Shown: positions 52,990 through 64,000 of the stretch, one piece after another
How the letters are laid out: the number at the start of each line of letters is the position of its first letter
Numbering within the stretch: position 1 is the stretch's first letter
DNA from: Niebla homalea
Taxonomy: Eukaryota > Ascomycota > Lecanoromycetes > Lecanorales > Ramalinaceae
Reading direction: 5' to 3'
DNA: 64,000 nucleotides
Assembly (NCBI GenBank): GCA_019925105.1
Contig: JAHGAU010000031.1
Location: 186,001 to 250,000 of the forward strand
Notes under the pieces: generated by a model
Seen by the model: the letters and a program-made list of their open reading frames with translations, nothing else
Database searches by the model: none
Told to the model about the DNA's origin: nothing
Translations under genes and position numbers: made by a program

Positions 52990-55900
52990 TCACGCAACCT
53001 CCTCTTTGCTTAGCTCGCTCGCATCGTAGAACAAATCGATCAGGCACCCACTACTCCATGCTTGGGTTGGAGACTGCATTCGCGGCGTCAGCCTTGCTCC
53101 ATTATTAAGAACCCCATACCCTCAAGCAGAAACCCCCCAATCAAAAGGAGGAAAGAAGATTTAAGACTCACGGAATCTCCACAAAGCTCCCCCCCTTTAT
53201 TCGTCAATTCCGCCAGCCCCGCCCAGGGACTCTCCTCAATTGCCCGCTGGCACCCCTCCAACCGTCTCGTCACCTGCTGGAACGCCTCGGTCCTCTGCTC
53301 CACGCTCACCTTCCCATCCGGGGCCCTCCGGCGCAAGAGATCGAATTTCAGCATCGCCCGCAAGAAATAGCCAGTGGGCCACAACCACTCGGGACCCTGA
53401 TGGTAATTTCTCCCCTTGGATGTGGCGAAATTGTCGCTGTCTTCGGAGTTGTTATAGTAAGGGTGGTAATTGAGATCGGAAGGGTCTAAAGTAGCCATGC
53501 CCGTGGGACCACGGATGGTCTTGTCGGCGAGCTCAATACAGGTCATTGCGTGGTGCGGGTCGAAGAGCGAGGGGGCGACGGTCATGGCGATGGGGAAATT
53601 GGGGCGGAGTTGGTAGTCCTCGTACTCCTTACCCGAGCGATAGAGGTCTTTGTAGATGCCTCGACGGTTGATGATGGTAGGGTTGACATCGTATTGGGAG
53701 TCATCGGCGGGGTCGATAGGGATGTAGTAGCAACGTTCGAAATTCGCCTCGATCAATTTGGCCCAGTCAGCGAAGGAGATGGTGGTGCCGTCAGCCTTTT
53801 TCACGTGGCTGTAGCGGTATGTGCCCTTTTTATAGAGGTTCGAGAGCCAGATCAGGGTGCTGTAAAGGAGACCGGTGAGTTCGATGGCAGCGCCGTCGCG
53901 TGGGGTGCCAGGAATGCCTTTGCTGCCGGCTTTGTCGGACTCACCCATCTTGTCCATCCAGGTGCCACAGTTGTATTGGTTGCCGCCGAAGATGAGCCCG
54001 GTGGTCCAGTCGGGTTTGATTCTGATGTTGAAGCCTTCGGATCGCATCTGCATGTCGAGGCCTGTACCGGCGTTGGCTTCACGGAAGGAAATGCCGGTGG
54101 CGTGACGTTGCATTGCTTCTTGGATGATGTCTTCGATTGTTGACTCTGCTTGGTATGCTCGTGAATCCTCGACGGAGAAGTAGGCGTCATCGAATGGTAG
54201 GAAGCGGCGCGCAACATATTCTTTCATTATCTTCATGCCATCAGGTGCCATATTGGTGTAATCTTGGATGTTCTGCAGGAAGAACCAGATCGCGTCCCGA
54301 GCATTGAATCGCGGAGCGCGTCCATCACTCAGTAGATTGGGTACCATCCCATGCTTTAGGACACTAGCGAATGCTTTGATATGCGTCTTCGCGTCATCAT
54401 ATCTCCCAATACCCAAGTACAGACCTCTCAATGCTATGAAGATGTCTCGACCCCAACACCTTGCCCAGCTGGTCGAGAAATGAGGCAACCCAGCAGCCAA
54501 TGATGGCACAGTTTCAGTTGGTACTAGCGAAGCCGACTTCACCGTCCCGCTCATCTGAATGCTGGTCATAGCAAGGCTTTGCAAGAACTTCTGGCCATGT
54601 TGAACGTTTTCGCCAAGTAGTGACATACTTCGATCCCACGATGCATAGTATGCAGTCTTGATCACCAATGCGAAATATCGAGGAAGGAGAAAGCTTGGGA
54701 CCATTCGAATCGCCTGAAATCTTGCAATCAACCATTCGGTCGGGTCTATCAGATTGGGTCGTTTGTCGCGTTTGGCAATACGTTGTAATCTATCGATGAT
54801 GTAGTCCAGAGCCCATTGACCCTCCCTCAAGTGGCTGCATATCGGATGTCCCAGGTTGTTTTCTTTGATGACGAACTTGAGAACGCTCCACCAGCCTTGC
54901 AGACCGGCATAGACGAGTGGACCATGGCCTGGGATATTGTAGACTCCTTCATCGCCAGAACTTGAGTCGCGCTCCTCAGCCTCACATCTACACAGCATGA
55001 AGTTCAGGTCCAAGAGGTCAAGCGTGGAGAAAGCTTCAGTGGCGCCAGAAGTGACAAATCTATCCAATCCTTCGGAATGCTCAGTGCTGGGGATCCACGT
55101 CTCGAACAAGGCAATGCTGCCAGGTGGGAGAGATGCAGGCATGGTCAGGACTGTCTCGTGCTTGCTCGAGTCTATTCCTACTCCTTCCAAGTCAACCACT
55201 TTCGACGGCAAGCCTTTGAGAAACGTAGGGTCCTCCACACAAGCCTTCTTCGCTTCCTCGGAAGTGTCGACCTCCAATTTCCAGCAACCTGCAAGTTTCG
55301 CTTTCGTACCAGCCAGGTGCACAGGAGCCAGATCACCATGCCCGTCTCCATAGCCTGGATATGCAGTGTGCGCAGCCAGGAAATAGCCCTTCCTGGTAAT
55401 CGGATGCATTCGATGGATCGTGATGTATTCTCCTTGATGATCGATGAAAGTCTCGTCGTAGCCATTTTTTCCCATCTCGGTGTGGAGCCGATTGAGTAAT
55501 TTCTTGATGCCAGCAATACCCCCACTACCTGCCCCGATCTTTACTTCACCATCTGACGCACTTGAAGTGTACAGCCGGTTGTCTGAGACAATATTGACAG
55601 CTTTGGGGTAGACTTCATCGAAGCCCATGACGCTTCCTGTAGCTGAAGCGCACATATTGACCAAGGCAGCGGTGGGCAGGGTGTCTCTAGCGTCGCGTTT
55701 TTGCGTGGGCATTTCATTATCATGCGTGCAATCCATGAATAAAGCATGTATTGGACTTCTCTGAATGAGTTGGATCTTCTCGGGCTGCGCTTTGGTCAAC
55801 CCATTCGCACCATTCGTCATCGAGTTTGAAGCTGCACTGCCGTCCTGATGAGATATCTCTTCCACGTCGAAGCTGCCGATAGGTCTGCCGGCGTGCATGT

Positions 55901-57799
55901 GGACGAGTCGACTCAGCTCTTGGGTGCTCCAAGCCTGCATGGCTTCGCGTATGAGAGAGCTGATGCCGAGTCTCTTGACAAACACATAGTCCATCTCTTC
56001 GGAGCCGGTGAACAGCTCTGCAAAGACGGCAAGATTCGGTCTCACCGCCCTGGCTTCATCCAATAGGTACTCGGCAACATGGATAGGCGTTGAGTGGCAA
56101 TTATCGATTCGAAAGCCCGCAAAGTACTTTGCCATAAGGCGAGTGTACTTGGTCATGAAGTCCCACAGGAAGGGGTTATCGGCAGGTGAGTTGCCATACC
56201 TCAGCTTGACGCAATCCGACCAGACAATGACTTCTCGCCGCAGATAAGCTCGGGAATCCGACCCAGCATGATCTTTGAGTGCATTCGCCGCCCATATCCA
56301 ACCATTGTTGGCGAGGGCCAAGCTTTTCGAGCTGTGTTCCCGCGTGGTAGGATTTTCAGGAAGCCGAGTGAAGTACGTCTCGATGAAGGGGCTGGATTTG
56401 GTGACAGGACCCAACTTTGGTCCATCATCATCAAGCCGCAGATATCGGACGCGGTCAAAGACCTGCTGTGAGACTACAGCCATATCGGAGTCGTACTGCT
56501 TGTAGAATTCGACGTTAATTGCATCCAGAATGTCTCTCAGAGCTCCTGCTGCAGCTCCTTGGTCAGATGGGAGGGGGCTGAAGGGGCCATAAATGGCAGC
56601 CAGAAGACCTGCTGCAGACTTCACATCGGCCTTGCGATAGTAGCGGGGACCGAGCCCTCCTGCGCCCACGAAGTTGGCTGACAAGAGGTAATTGGCCTTT
56701 TGCTCCAGCGACCAGCCCTGAACGCCATCCAAGGACCCGTCTGGAATGGTTGCATCAGGCCAAGCTGCAAGAGCATCTCTGACGCCTTGATCGACATCGA
56801 TGACGAAGTATTGCCACAGGTCCAATTTCCTGATGACATGCTCATGCATCCCTGCAATGACTCTGGACAAGTCACCAGCATTTTTCAGGTCAGTCGGCAG
56901 ACCGTGTTTTTCCAGATCCTCCCCAAATTTCAGCAAGGCGGTATCCAACTCAATGGCAGATTCCATCCAAGGTGCCGTTTCCGTGTTATATCCTGCCTCT
57001 GGGTGTTCCTCCAGCCATTTGCTATTGTTGGCTGTGTGATTCCAGACCACGTCGGTCATACCAAGCAGACCCTGCTCTTGCTCCATCTTCTGGACCATCA
57101 AAGCAATACTTTTCTCTCCATCCTCAAAGTACTCAGGGTCAAAGCGGCATTGATCGTAAAGGCTGTAGGGAGAGCGCGAATTACCGCGCTCGACCAGTGG
57201 GGTGAAATGAACCATGTTGTACTCCCTACGAGCGATACCATCGAGATGTTTGTGCCAGCTCTTGGGGAATTCGCCCATGAACCTGGAAACGACAGAAAAG
57301 ATGGAGAGGGCATCGAGTGGTATGACTTCATCTCCGAGGGTCAACTTTGGAGAGACATCAATGTAGTAGGTAGGTGTTCTTGTGGGTGCTGGGGCAGATG
57401 TTTCTGTTGTGGAGAATTCTGGAAGGGGGGTGTAAGTGGTATAGAAGGAGAAGGCGCCAGCCAGTGTGATTGGGACGTCGATCTTGAGGGTTCCATTGAA
57501 GTCAGGATCCAGTCTGGGGTTCTGTCAGTCATGAAGCGGGTTGGAGCAGAGGCCGGTCACCTGTGCTCTTGATATGCGTTGCGATCGAAACTGCTCCCAG
57601 ATTGAGGTATATTAGTCCACAAGCTACCTTGACGACAGACAGATGAGGTGCCTTCAATCTCAAAGCGCAATTGATAGGGAGGATCCGATGGAGGAGGGAG
57701 GTAGATGTATTCATTGGGCACCGCGGGAGCTCCGGCATCGTTCAATCGTAAGAGATGGACATTCTTCGCTGCCGTAGGCTTGGTATCATGGACAGTCAT
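52990..57799 (-). CDS. GDB1: Glycogen debranching enzyme (4-alpha-glucanotransferase / amylo-1,6-glucosidase), 1554 aa
   Basis: Exons are 57561-57799 (ATG 57799, MTVHDTKPTAAKNVHLLRLN), 53172-57513 and 52990-53073, total 4665 nt. An upstream in-frame ATG at 57943 would add 48 residues. The last exon encodes SPTQAWSSGCLIDLFYDASE, completing the family's conserved C-terminus. Both introns are GT-AG. The N-terminal GH13-like transferase half has FAGFRIDNCHSTP (nucleophile Asp near 545) and NLAVFAELFTGSEEMD (acid/base Glu near 578). The C-terminal GH133 half has RCWGRDIFIALRGLYLG and GRAPRFNARDAIWFFLQN (about 1150). The length fits the yeast enzyme (about 1540 aa). It removes limit-dextrin branches during cytosolic glycogen breakdown, in two steps catalysed by one polypeptide. 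Key motifs look intact. Confidence 0.95.
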
Positions 57800-58223
57800 G
57801 GCGGAACCTGCTTGGGGCAAGAAAGAATTGCAGAAGCGAAGGAAGCTGCTGTTTTCATGAACGGGATTTGATGGAAAGTAAGAACGGGCAATGTATGCGA
57901 GTCTGTGAAGCAAATGATGGTAGAGGGACACGAGAGCATTCATTGAGACGATAACCACTCATTCTCATACGTCAATGGCGGTAGCATCCTGTCTCAGACA
58001 GCGCAGACGCAGACAGCATTGGCATTGAATTTTCATTGTTTTGTTGAATTTTAATATTTATTGTTTGAATCGCCTTCGGTAGATTTTAGATTTTCCGCCC
58101 CGTTGAATCCGTCACATGCGCACCTGCACCTGGTAGGGCCTAAGGGCTGATGGCAGTGGCTTTAAAGTGGCTGAAGTGGGCGGCATCAGTTTGGTGGTGC
58201 GCCGCAACTTTACGACTTCCATC

Positions 58224-58247
58224 CCCCTGAGGGCCCCTCGGGCCCCT
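58224..58247. promoter_or_regulatory. Cluster of three CCCCT (STRE-like) cores
   Basis: CCCCT occurs at 58224-58228, 58234-58238 and 58243-58247, spaced about one helical turn apart, roughly 430 bp upstream of the GDB1 start and 320 bp upstream of the divergent gene. Known: in yeast, CCCCT/AGGGG elements bound by Msn2/4 activate glycogen genes under stress. Whether this organism uses them the same way is inference. Confidence 0.4.
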
Positions 58248-58488
58248 AGACTTCTTCTCCATCTTTCATCTCTATCGCTGGTCTTCGAAATCATCATTGG
58301 GCATCTTGATATTATTTCGACCTTCTCACCGGTTTGTGTTTTAGAGGGCTAATGTCCCAATTACCCACTCTGTCATCTTGGTATCCCTGACACGTGTTTG
58401 AAATTACTCGTGTGCAAAAGAGTCTCTTGACGATCTTCAATTGCACTCGATGCCAGCCCCCTGATTACCTCCATTACCCTCACCACCC

Positions 58489-58529
58489 CCAATACCAATA
58501 CCAATACCAATACCAATACCAATACCATA
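58489..58529. repeat. CCAATA hexanucleotide microsatellite
   Basis: Six uninterrupted CCAATA units plus a partial one, ending about 40 bp before the start codon at 58569, so probably in the 5' untranslated region of that gene. Confidence 0.9.
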
Positions 58530-58568
58530 CCTTAAATCCTCGTCCCTGCTGCTCATCCTCCTCACAAC

Positions 58569-59762
58569 ATGGACCCTATCGAACCTGGCCACACATTCCC
58601 CAGCCTTGCGGATTTCAAAGAAGCTTTGCGACAATGGGCCATCGAGCGCAACTTCACGCCACACATCCTCGACAGCGACAGCCATCGTGTTCGCGCCGGC
58701 TGCCGCTCCTCCCCCAATTGCCCCTTCCGTATACGCGCCAACTACAACGCGAAACGGGGTGACGCCCGCGTCACAATCGTCGACGATGTTCATACCTGTG
58801 GGCTCACCGGTCATGGCCCAGCCCATCAGAATATCAAGCGCGCCGAGACGGGCAAAATGAAGTTCTTGTTGGAGGCCGTCCCCAGGCTGATGACCGTAAC
58901 GGCTGAGACTACCATACCAAACATCATCGATGTTGTTGAACGGCATTATGGCCAACAGATCCCCAAGCGACAGGCGCAAAAAGTAAAAGGGGCCCTGGTA
59001 CAGAGGGTGAAGGGACCATGTAGGCACTGTCATCGTGTTGGTCATACACGACGCTATTGTCCGCAATTGAGGGCCACCATGCCTGGCACGCACGAACATG
59101 TGGCACCCTTCAGGCACTATGATCCATCCGCAAGCCATCATCCATACAACAGCAATGTCCGGGACGAGCGAGGTGATCGAAACAGTAGCGATGGTCGGGA
59201 CGATGGATATGAGAACGAACCCCTCGACAACAACTTTGGCGGTGATAGCTCGATCGACTATGGTAACGGTCAGGATGAGCCTCCAAACATATACCATCAG
59301 CCTCCTCGGCAGCTTGAGATAAGAGATCAATCAGCCGAGTACACCAACGGCCAGGAGCCACCGCCGGATGCACCCCAACGAGACTCGCGGCCCCGTAACA
59401 GACCGGATTTCCCCGGGATTCTGCTGGAGCCCGTGTCTGAGCACAATGACCGTCGTCTACCCCACCCAGTCTACGAGACTCATGTTCAGCCACACTTGAA
59501 TGCCATGCGCCTCTCGACGATTACCAACGCTGTTGTAGAACCGAATCTCGTGTCTTCCTCGGCAAGCTTTGCGGCTGCAGACCACCCGAGACTGAGGTCG
59601 GGTAGCCCTGGGATTCCAACCAATGGCGCCGGGCAAGCTTCTCCGCCCGCAGTCATGACGCCTGCACAAAAGCGAAAGGAAGCCTCTAGGTTGATGAAGG
59701 AAGCTCAAGAGCTGATGCGGCAGGCTGTCGCTCTGAACGAGGAAGCTGACGATGATCCATGA
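58569..59762 (+). CDS. MULE-transposase-type DNA-binding protein with CCHC zinc knuckle, 397 aa
   Basis: Single exon from ATG at 58569. Residues about 8-80 match the N-terminal zinc DNA-binding domain of MuDR/FAR1-type transposases: FPSLADFKEALRQWAIERNF, then CRSSPNCPFRIRA, then VDDVHTCG, giving the Cys and His ligands. Next is a conserved segment (ETTIPNIIDVVERHYGQQIP, KRQAQKVKGALV). A CCHC zinc knuckle follows, CRHCHRVGHTRRYC. The middle is disordered (Asn/Asp/Pro-rich), and the last about 40 residues form a coiled-coil-like helix (KRKEASRLMKEAQELMRQAV). No DDE catalytic domain or terminal inverted repeat is present, so the protein cannot be an autonomous transposase. Inferred: a domesticated DNA-binding regulator, probably nuclear. 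Confidence 0.8.
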   Translation: MDPIEPGHTFPSLADFKEALRQWAIERNFTPHILDSDSHRVRAGCRSSPNCPFRIRANYNAKRGDARVTIVDDVHTCGLTGHGPAHQNIKRAETGKMKFLLEAVPRLMTVTAETTIPNIIDVVERHYGQQIPKRQAQKVKGALVQRVKGPCRHCHRVGHTRRYCPQLRATMPGTHEHVAPFRHYDPSASHHPYNSNVRDERGDRNSSDGRDDGYENEPLDNNFGGDSSIDYGNGQDEPPNIYHQPPRQLEIRDQSAEYTNGQEPPPDAPQRDSRPRNRPDFPGILLEPVSEHNDRRLPHPVYETHVQPHLNAMRLSTITNAVVEPNLVSSSASFAAADHPRLRSGSPGIPTNGAGQASPPAVMTPAQKRKEASRLMKEAQELMRQAVALNEEADDDP

Positions 59763-60765
59763 AGATGGATGATTCTCCTTCACACAACCTCTACATCAAA
59801 TTATACAATGGCCTGTATTGCTGACTGATGGCTCTGAACGATCCAAGCTACCATGATTTATTGCTGATGAAGATCATCTCACCTTCTGAGCGGCAAAAAC
59901 GGAGTTCGAGGCAGTCATCAAGCAGATCCCATTCAATAGCTACATGCGGAATTCAACATATCATGACGACGAAGGACTCCCTTCCCCGAAGACATCCGAA
60001 GAGCCGCCGGAGCCGCCGTACGATGGAACGAGACCTGGTCAACGAATAATCCTTCCGCGGGCAGCATCTATTGCACATAGTCAGTGGCAGCAGCTTTGCC
60101 TTCCGCAGTCGAGCAAGGACTTCCGCCAGGCTCCGCCAGGCTAGCTGGGCATGCCAAGGAATGCAGCAAGGGGTACTGCTATACTCCAGGCAGGTCAGCG
60201 CATCAAATGCCTTGGATACTCCGGGGTGCGCAGAACATTGCTCAAGGTGTGGATGAAAACGGCTGATTCAAGTTTATCACGGTATGTGGCAGAGAAATCA
60301 TCCAGTAGTTCTATTTTTGTAGATGTAATTCTAGCTGTAAAGGACCTCCATCTCTAGAACTCGCTCAACTCAGTCCAATTCAATCACGCGTGATCAGTAT
60401 AATGAAATAAATGCATCGCTCTATACAAGCATGCAGTCTTTTCCAGGCGCTGCAGATCAGCCTCACAATGTTTCGCTTATATCCATTGGTGGCGCCGAAA
60501 GGCTTGACGTGCGTCTCAATACTAATCCCAAACCTACACACACCTTCCTTCCTTCACTCTCCCTCCCGAGAACGACCACACTCTCCAATATTTTTGGGGA
60601 CATGATTATAGCACGTTGCCAATAGTCTTATCATTAACATCCTATGCGCTGGCCACCATATCATCCTTCCGCCCAGCCCAATTGCGGCGCCTCTCTCAGC
60701 TGTGCGCGCAGCTTCGGCCTCAAGCTCACCAATCCAGCTACAATCGCTGGTCCAGAACGAGCAAC
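59763..60765. other. Intergenic upstream of glycerol-3-phosphate dehydrogenase
   Basis: About 1 kb. Short plus-strand frames (59828-60625) overlap each other without motifs. The right part is presumably the dehydrogenase promoter. Confidence 0.45.
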
Positions 60766-62240
60766 ATGGCGACCCTCGGGGCCCATGGTCGGAAACACAA
60801 GGTGACCGTCGTCGGCTCTGGCAACTGGTATTCAATCTCACATTCTGACACACTTATCCTACAACCCTCCTCCCTGTTGTCAGTTTGTTGGCAAGGCTGA
60901 CACCCAACAACCGGCAGGGGCTCCGCCATCGCCAAAATCGTCGCCGAGAACACCGCCGCCAACCCGTCCGTCTTCGAGCTTCCGGTCGAGATGTGGGTCT
61001 ACGAAGAAACGCTCACCCTCCCAGCCACCTCCACCCACTACAAAGCCGACCCCACCTCCGCGCACGCGACCTCCCCGCAAAAGCTCACCGACCTGATCAA
61101 TCACTACCACGAGAACGTCAAGTACCTCCCCGACATCGCCCTGCCTGCCAACCTGCACGCGAACCCCTCCCTCACTGCTTCCGTCAAGGACGCTACCATC
61201 CTGATCTTCAACCTCCCCCACCAGTTCATCAACAAGCTCTGTCTCGACATGGCCGGCTCCATCTTGCCATACGCACGGGGCATCTCCTGCATCAAGGGCG
61301 TCGATGTGACCGCCCAGAACGTCTCCCTCTTCTCCGAGTCCATCGGCGAGAAGTTGGGCATCTACTGCGGTGCCCTCAGTGGCGCCAACATCGCCAACGA
61401 AGTCGCCCTGGAGAAGTTCTCGGAGACGACGATCGCGTATGACCCGCCCACTCTGGACTCTCGGAACCCGACACCGAAGGGTGGGGCGACGCCGCAGCAG
61501 AGCCAGCTGGATCTGACCAAGATCACCGACTATGATGAAGAGCAGGAACAGCTGCATAGAAACACTAAGGGTGTTGCATCGAAAGTGAAACTGACGAGGC
61601 CGCCCGAGGGGTTGCCCGTCGCGGACCATGAGTTGTTCAAGACACTGTTCCATCGGCCATATTTCCACGTTAATGTCATTTCGGATGTGGCGGGCGTGTC
61701 GCTCGGAGGGGCATTGAAAAACATCGTCGCGCTCACTGCGGGGTTCGTAAGCGGGTTGAATTGGGGGGATAATGCCAAAGCGGCGGTGATGCGGGTAGGG
61801 TTGTTGGAGATGGTCAAATTTGGACGGATGTTCTTTGCGGAGAGTGTCAAGGCCGAGACGTTCACCGAGGAGAGCTGTGGGGTGGCGGATCTGATCACGA
61901 GTTGTTCGGGTGGGAGGAATTACCGGTGCGCGAAGATGGCGGTGGAGAGGGGGGTGAGTGTGGAGGTGGTGGAGAGGGAGGAGCTGAACGGGCAGATCCT
62001 GCAGGGGGTGGGGACGTGTAGGGAGGTGAATGGATTTTTGAAGCAGAGGGGGAAGGAGGGGGAGTTTCCGCTGTTGACGGCGACGTACCGTAAGTCTCCC
62101 ACTCTCTCCTTGTGTCTTCCGCCTTGCATCCGTTTGGCGATGATGATAAGGAGAAGGCTGATTGTTTGTACGAAGGTGTTTTACAAGGCGAAGCAAAAGT
62201 CGAGGATCTGCCGGATCTGATCGAACGAAAGGTTGGCTGA
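60766..62240 (+). CDS. GPD1: NAD-dependent glycerol-3-phosphate dehydrogenase, 432 aa
   Basis: Exons are 60766-60827, 60918-62089 and 62176-62240 (1299 nt), all with GT-AG introns. The first intron splits the Trp of the Rossmann motif [19 protein letters not shown]. The substrate-site and catalytic Lys signatures are present: [52 protein letters not shown] (Lys) and [18 protein letters not shown]. The last exon gives [20 protein letters not shown], the usual C-terminus. An insert of about 40 residues (near 190-235, [13 protein letters not shown] to [11 protein letters not shown]) is longer than in yeast Gpd1. The enzyme reduces dihydroxyacetone phosphate to glycerol-3-phosphate for glycerol (osmolyte) and lipid synthesis, mainly in the cytosol. 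Assignment to a particular paralogue is not possible. A 677-codon antisense frame covering it is a shadow. Confidence 0.94.
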
Positions 62241-63284
62241 TGGAGATGATACCCTGGGTTGATGGTTTGTCATAATGGGCACGCACGTAGACAGGTTGGC
62301 ATATCATTTCTCTTGACTCGGACACCATTCTCTGCCGATTCCTGCCATCTAATGCCCAAGATTTTCCTTTCTGAGAAGTCACCTCAAGATCTTCCCCAAA
62401 GTCCGTGTCTATGATCTGCTTCGTCGAAGGTCTGCTTAGTGGACTATGATGGTGCGTATGGTGCTGAGTGAATACAGCACCGGATGGGGAGACGGGCATT
62501 GATAATTGTGAGATTGCTGCTACTTTCCATTGACAGAATTGTCTCTTACCGTCAGACCTTCCTTGATCAAAATCTTTCATTTGCGAGCTCAATGACATGG
62601 ACGTGGCGAGGAGCCAGTCATTACTGTGATTGGATGGTTGGATGGAGCCCCAATATTGGGAGCTCTGATTGGTCAATTCATGGACCGCACAGATGCCAGT
62701 TCCTGCAAGTGTATCAAGGGTGGATTGATTACAATGCAGAGGTGTGATTGCACTAGCGCCTTTTCTGAGCAGCGGAAAAAAAGGTAGTTGGTTTGCATGG
62801 AAGGAGCTGAATGAAGTGAATGCGGCAAGCGCGACTGAACGGCCCAATAAAACCGCGTCTCTTTCTTTCTTGACTCTTTTCTTTCCATTCACAACGTCAC
62901 CTCGATCATCCAATGTTCCGGCTTATATACCTCCGGATCCCTCTGACAATCATACCTCATTCTCTACGATCATCATCCCATCATCTTCCATCGAAGCAGT
63001 GAGCACTTCATCGTTCCCGAGCCCATACCATTACCATACCCGTTGCCTTCGTCAATCAATATCAAAATTCTCTGATTTCAGCTACGATATCGCTCTACTT
63101 GAGCACATCTGAATATATTCATCACCCATGTCGAGAGCTGGAAGCTCTTCCTACACAAACTAAAGCAATCATTCCAAATTCAGTCACTACCTCAGCGATA
63201 AGGTCACCCTAATTGCACCCAAGCTCAAGACGATCCCACCATCACCTATATTACCAAGTTTTCGCGACGTATCACCATTCCCCG
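62241..63284. other. Intergenic between GPD1 and the BTB gene
   Basis: About 1 kb of 3' flank and promoter sequence. A plus frame at 62744-63112 has no motif and is not called. Confidence 0.45.
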
Positions 63285-64000
63285 ATGGCCAAGCCCAAGC
63301 CTCAGCCCAAGCCCAAGCCCCAGCCTAAGCAAACAGTCAAGGCTGTCCAGATTCGACGCAACGTATCTGGACAGCAATTGCCGACACCATCAAGCACACA
63401 AAGGTGTGGCTTCACGGCGACCAATCAGTCGTCTTCTTCGGCAGCGATCAATCAGCCGCCTCCATTGGCAGCGATCAACCAGCCGCTTTCATCGCCACCA
63501 GACACCGCCACTTCCAGGAGCACATCTTCCCTTGCATCTAGCATGATCAACGTTACTCCGAGCAAACGAGTCAAGCTAGAATCATCAGAGTCCCCTAATA
63601 AGAGGCATAAAGTGGACCAGAAGGCCAAAATTCCCGTCGAGTGAGTACCCACCTTGTCTGACTCGCCTGACTCATTGCCCATGAGCCGTCCCTTCTACTT
63701 GTCCAAACTTTTGCATGACGAGCCATGACTGACCGTGTATCCATCCAGCTCCCTTTACAATACCATTATTGTATCTGTCTTAGTCGGTCAACATAAGCAA
63801 GGCTTCGGCGTTCATGCTGGCATCATCTCTAAACAGTCATATATGTTGGCTGGCTTCATCAGAGGCATTCAAGAGAATCCCAGCACTGCCATGACCCACA
63901 ACAAAAATGATGCGCCGTTATCGGAGAAATACCAGATCGTGGTTTTGAAGACGCCACTCTTCCCTTCGATCTGGTTTCCCAATGAGGATCCTCTCGTCTT
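63285..64000 (+). CDS. BTB/POZ-domain protein, partial at right edge
   Basis: Exon 1 is 63285-63640 (ATG 63285), the intron is 63641-63748 (GTGAGT-CCAG), and exon 2 from 63749 runs off the window. The N-terminus is a Lys/Pro/Gln-rich repeat (AKPKPQPKPKPQPKQ), followed by a Ser/Pro-rich stretch with a possible nuclear signal (SPNKRHK). Exon 2 opens DSLYNTIIVSVLVGQHKQGF, then GVHAGIISKQSYMLAGFIRG. The pattern V-x-V-x-V-G...F-x-V-H-x-x-[IL]-[IL]-x-x-x-S is that of fungal BTB domains. Known: BTB domains mediate dimerisation or Cul3 binding. The specific role here is unknown. The C-terminal part lies beyond the window. Confidence 0.72.

Larger units (their letters stand above)
57800..58568. other. 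Bidirectional promoter of GDB1 and the MULE-type DNA-binding gene
   Basis: A 769-bp divergent spacer holding three CCCCT cores (58224-58247) and a CCAATA repeat just before the plus-strand gene. A 5' leader coding extension of GDB1 (to 57943) is possible. Confidence 0.6.

Noticed and set aside
56700..57572. 290-codon plus-strand frame
   Set aside because: Antisense to the glycogen debranching enzyme.
60880..62913. 677-codon minus-strand open frame over the glycerol-3-phosphate dehydrogenase gene
   Set aside because: Antisense to a clearly identified gene, with low-complexity Arg/Pro/Gly-rich translation and no motifs. A shadow of codon bias.
1..64000. tRNA or rRNA genes, terminal-repeat transposons, CRISPR arrays
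   Set aside because: Scanned by eye for tRNA B-box-like sequences, long direct or inverted terminal repeats and regular spacer arrays. None was found. CRISPR would not be expected in a fungus.

Overview
The window looks like filamentous ascomycete nuclear DNA. Genes are monocistronic and occur on both strands. Introns are short (about 45-130 bp), have GT-AG borders and often carry CTAAC/CTAAT-like branch sites. Identifiable proteins are typical of Pezizomycotina: 2EXR/DUF7730-type F-box-like proteins, a GMC oxidoreductase, a patatin, glycogen debranching enzyme, NAD-dependent glycerol-3-phosphate dehydrogenase, a PIF1 helicase and a BTB protein. Dothideomycetes is my best guess at class level. 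This is an inference from protein style, not a measured placement.

Positions 1-40,400 are an accessory-looking region dominated by one family. About 17 loci on both strands carry the F-box-like N-terminal motif (L-P-x-E-[ILV]-R-x-x-[IV]-Y) and/or the downstream E-A-[LI]-P-[IV]-[LF]-Y-K-x-H motif. Eleven have reading frames long enough to be functional, one of them without a visible start codon. The others are fragments or carry stops and frameshifts (about 960-1370, 20499-20940, 21889-22083, 28997-30002, 30556-31515). This pattern suggests local duplication and decay. Interspersed are a GMC oxidoreductase (12755-14467), a patatin-like phospholipase with a C-terminal zinc finger (17348-19643) and an unrecognised conserved-looking protein (38145-39185). 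There is also a small two-exon gene family that I could not match to anything known: 7496-7899, 8232-8596, 15044-15361 (decayed) and 15933-16266. Its members share an exon-1 motif, a phase-1 intron at the same place and, where intact, an exon-2 C-N-D-[VI] motif. This is the best candidate for something undescribed.

Positions 40,400-53,000 are transitional. They contain a long disordered nuclear-looking protein (41652-43838), a strand-skewed low-complexity block (about 45.0-45.97 kb), a PIF1-family helicase whose first exon adds an RNase H1/viroplasmin-like N-terminal module (46840-49529), and a relic of a HeLo domain (about 50130-50658). The stretch 50,660-52,990 shows nothing I can support.

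Positions 52,990-64,000 look like core genome: glycogen debranching enzyme (minus), a MULE-transposase-type DNA-binding protein with a CCHC knuckle (plus), glycerol-3-phosphate dehydrogenase (plus), and the start of a BTB/POZ protein that runs off the right edge. The debranching enzyme and the dehydrogenase both serve carbohydrate reserve and osmolyte metabolism, but nothing in the sequence shows co-regulation. Three CCCCT stress-element-like cores lie in the intergenic region upstream of the debranching enzyme. Many long open frames antisense to real genes were treated as shadows.
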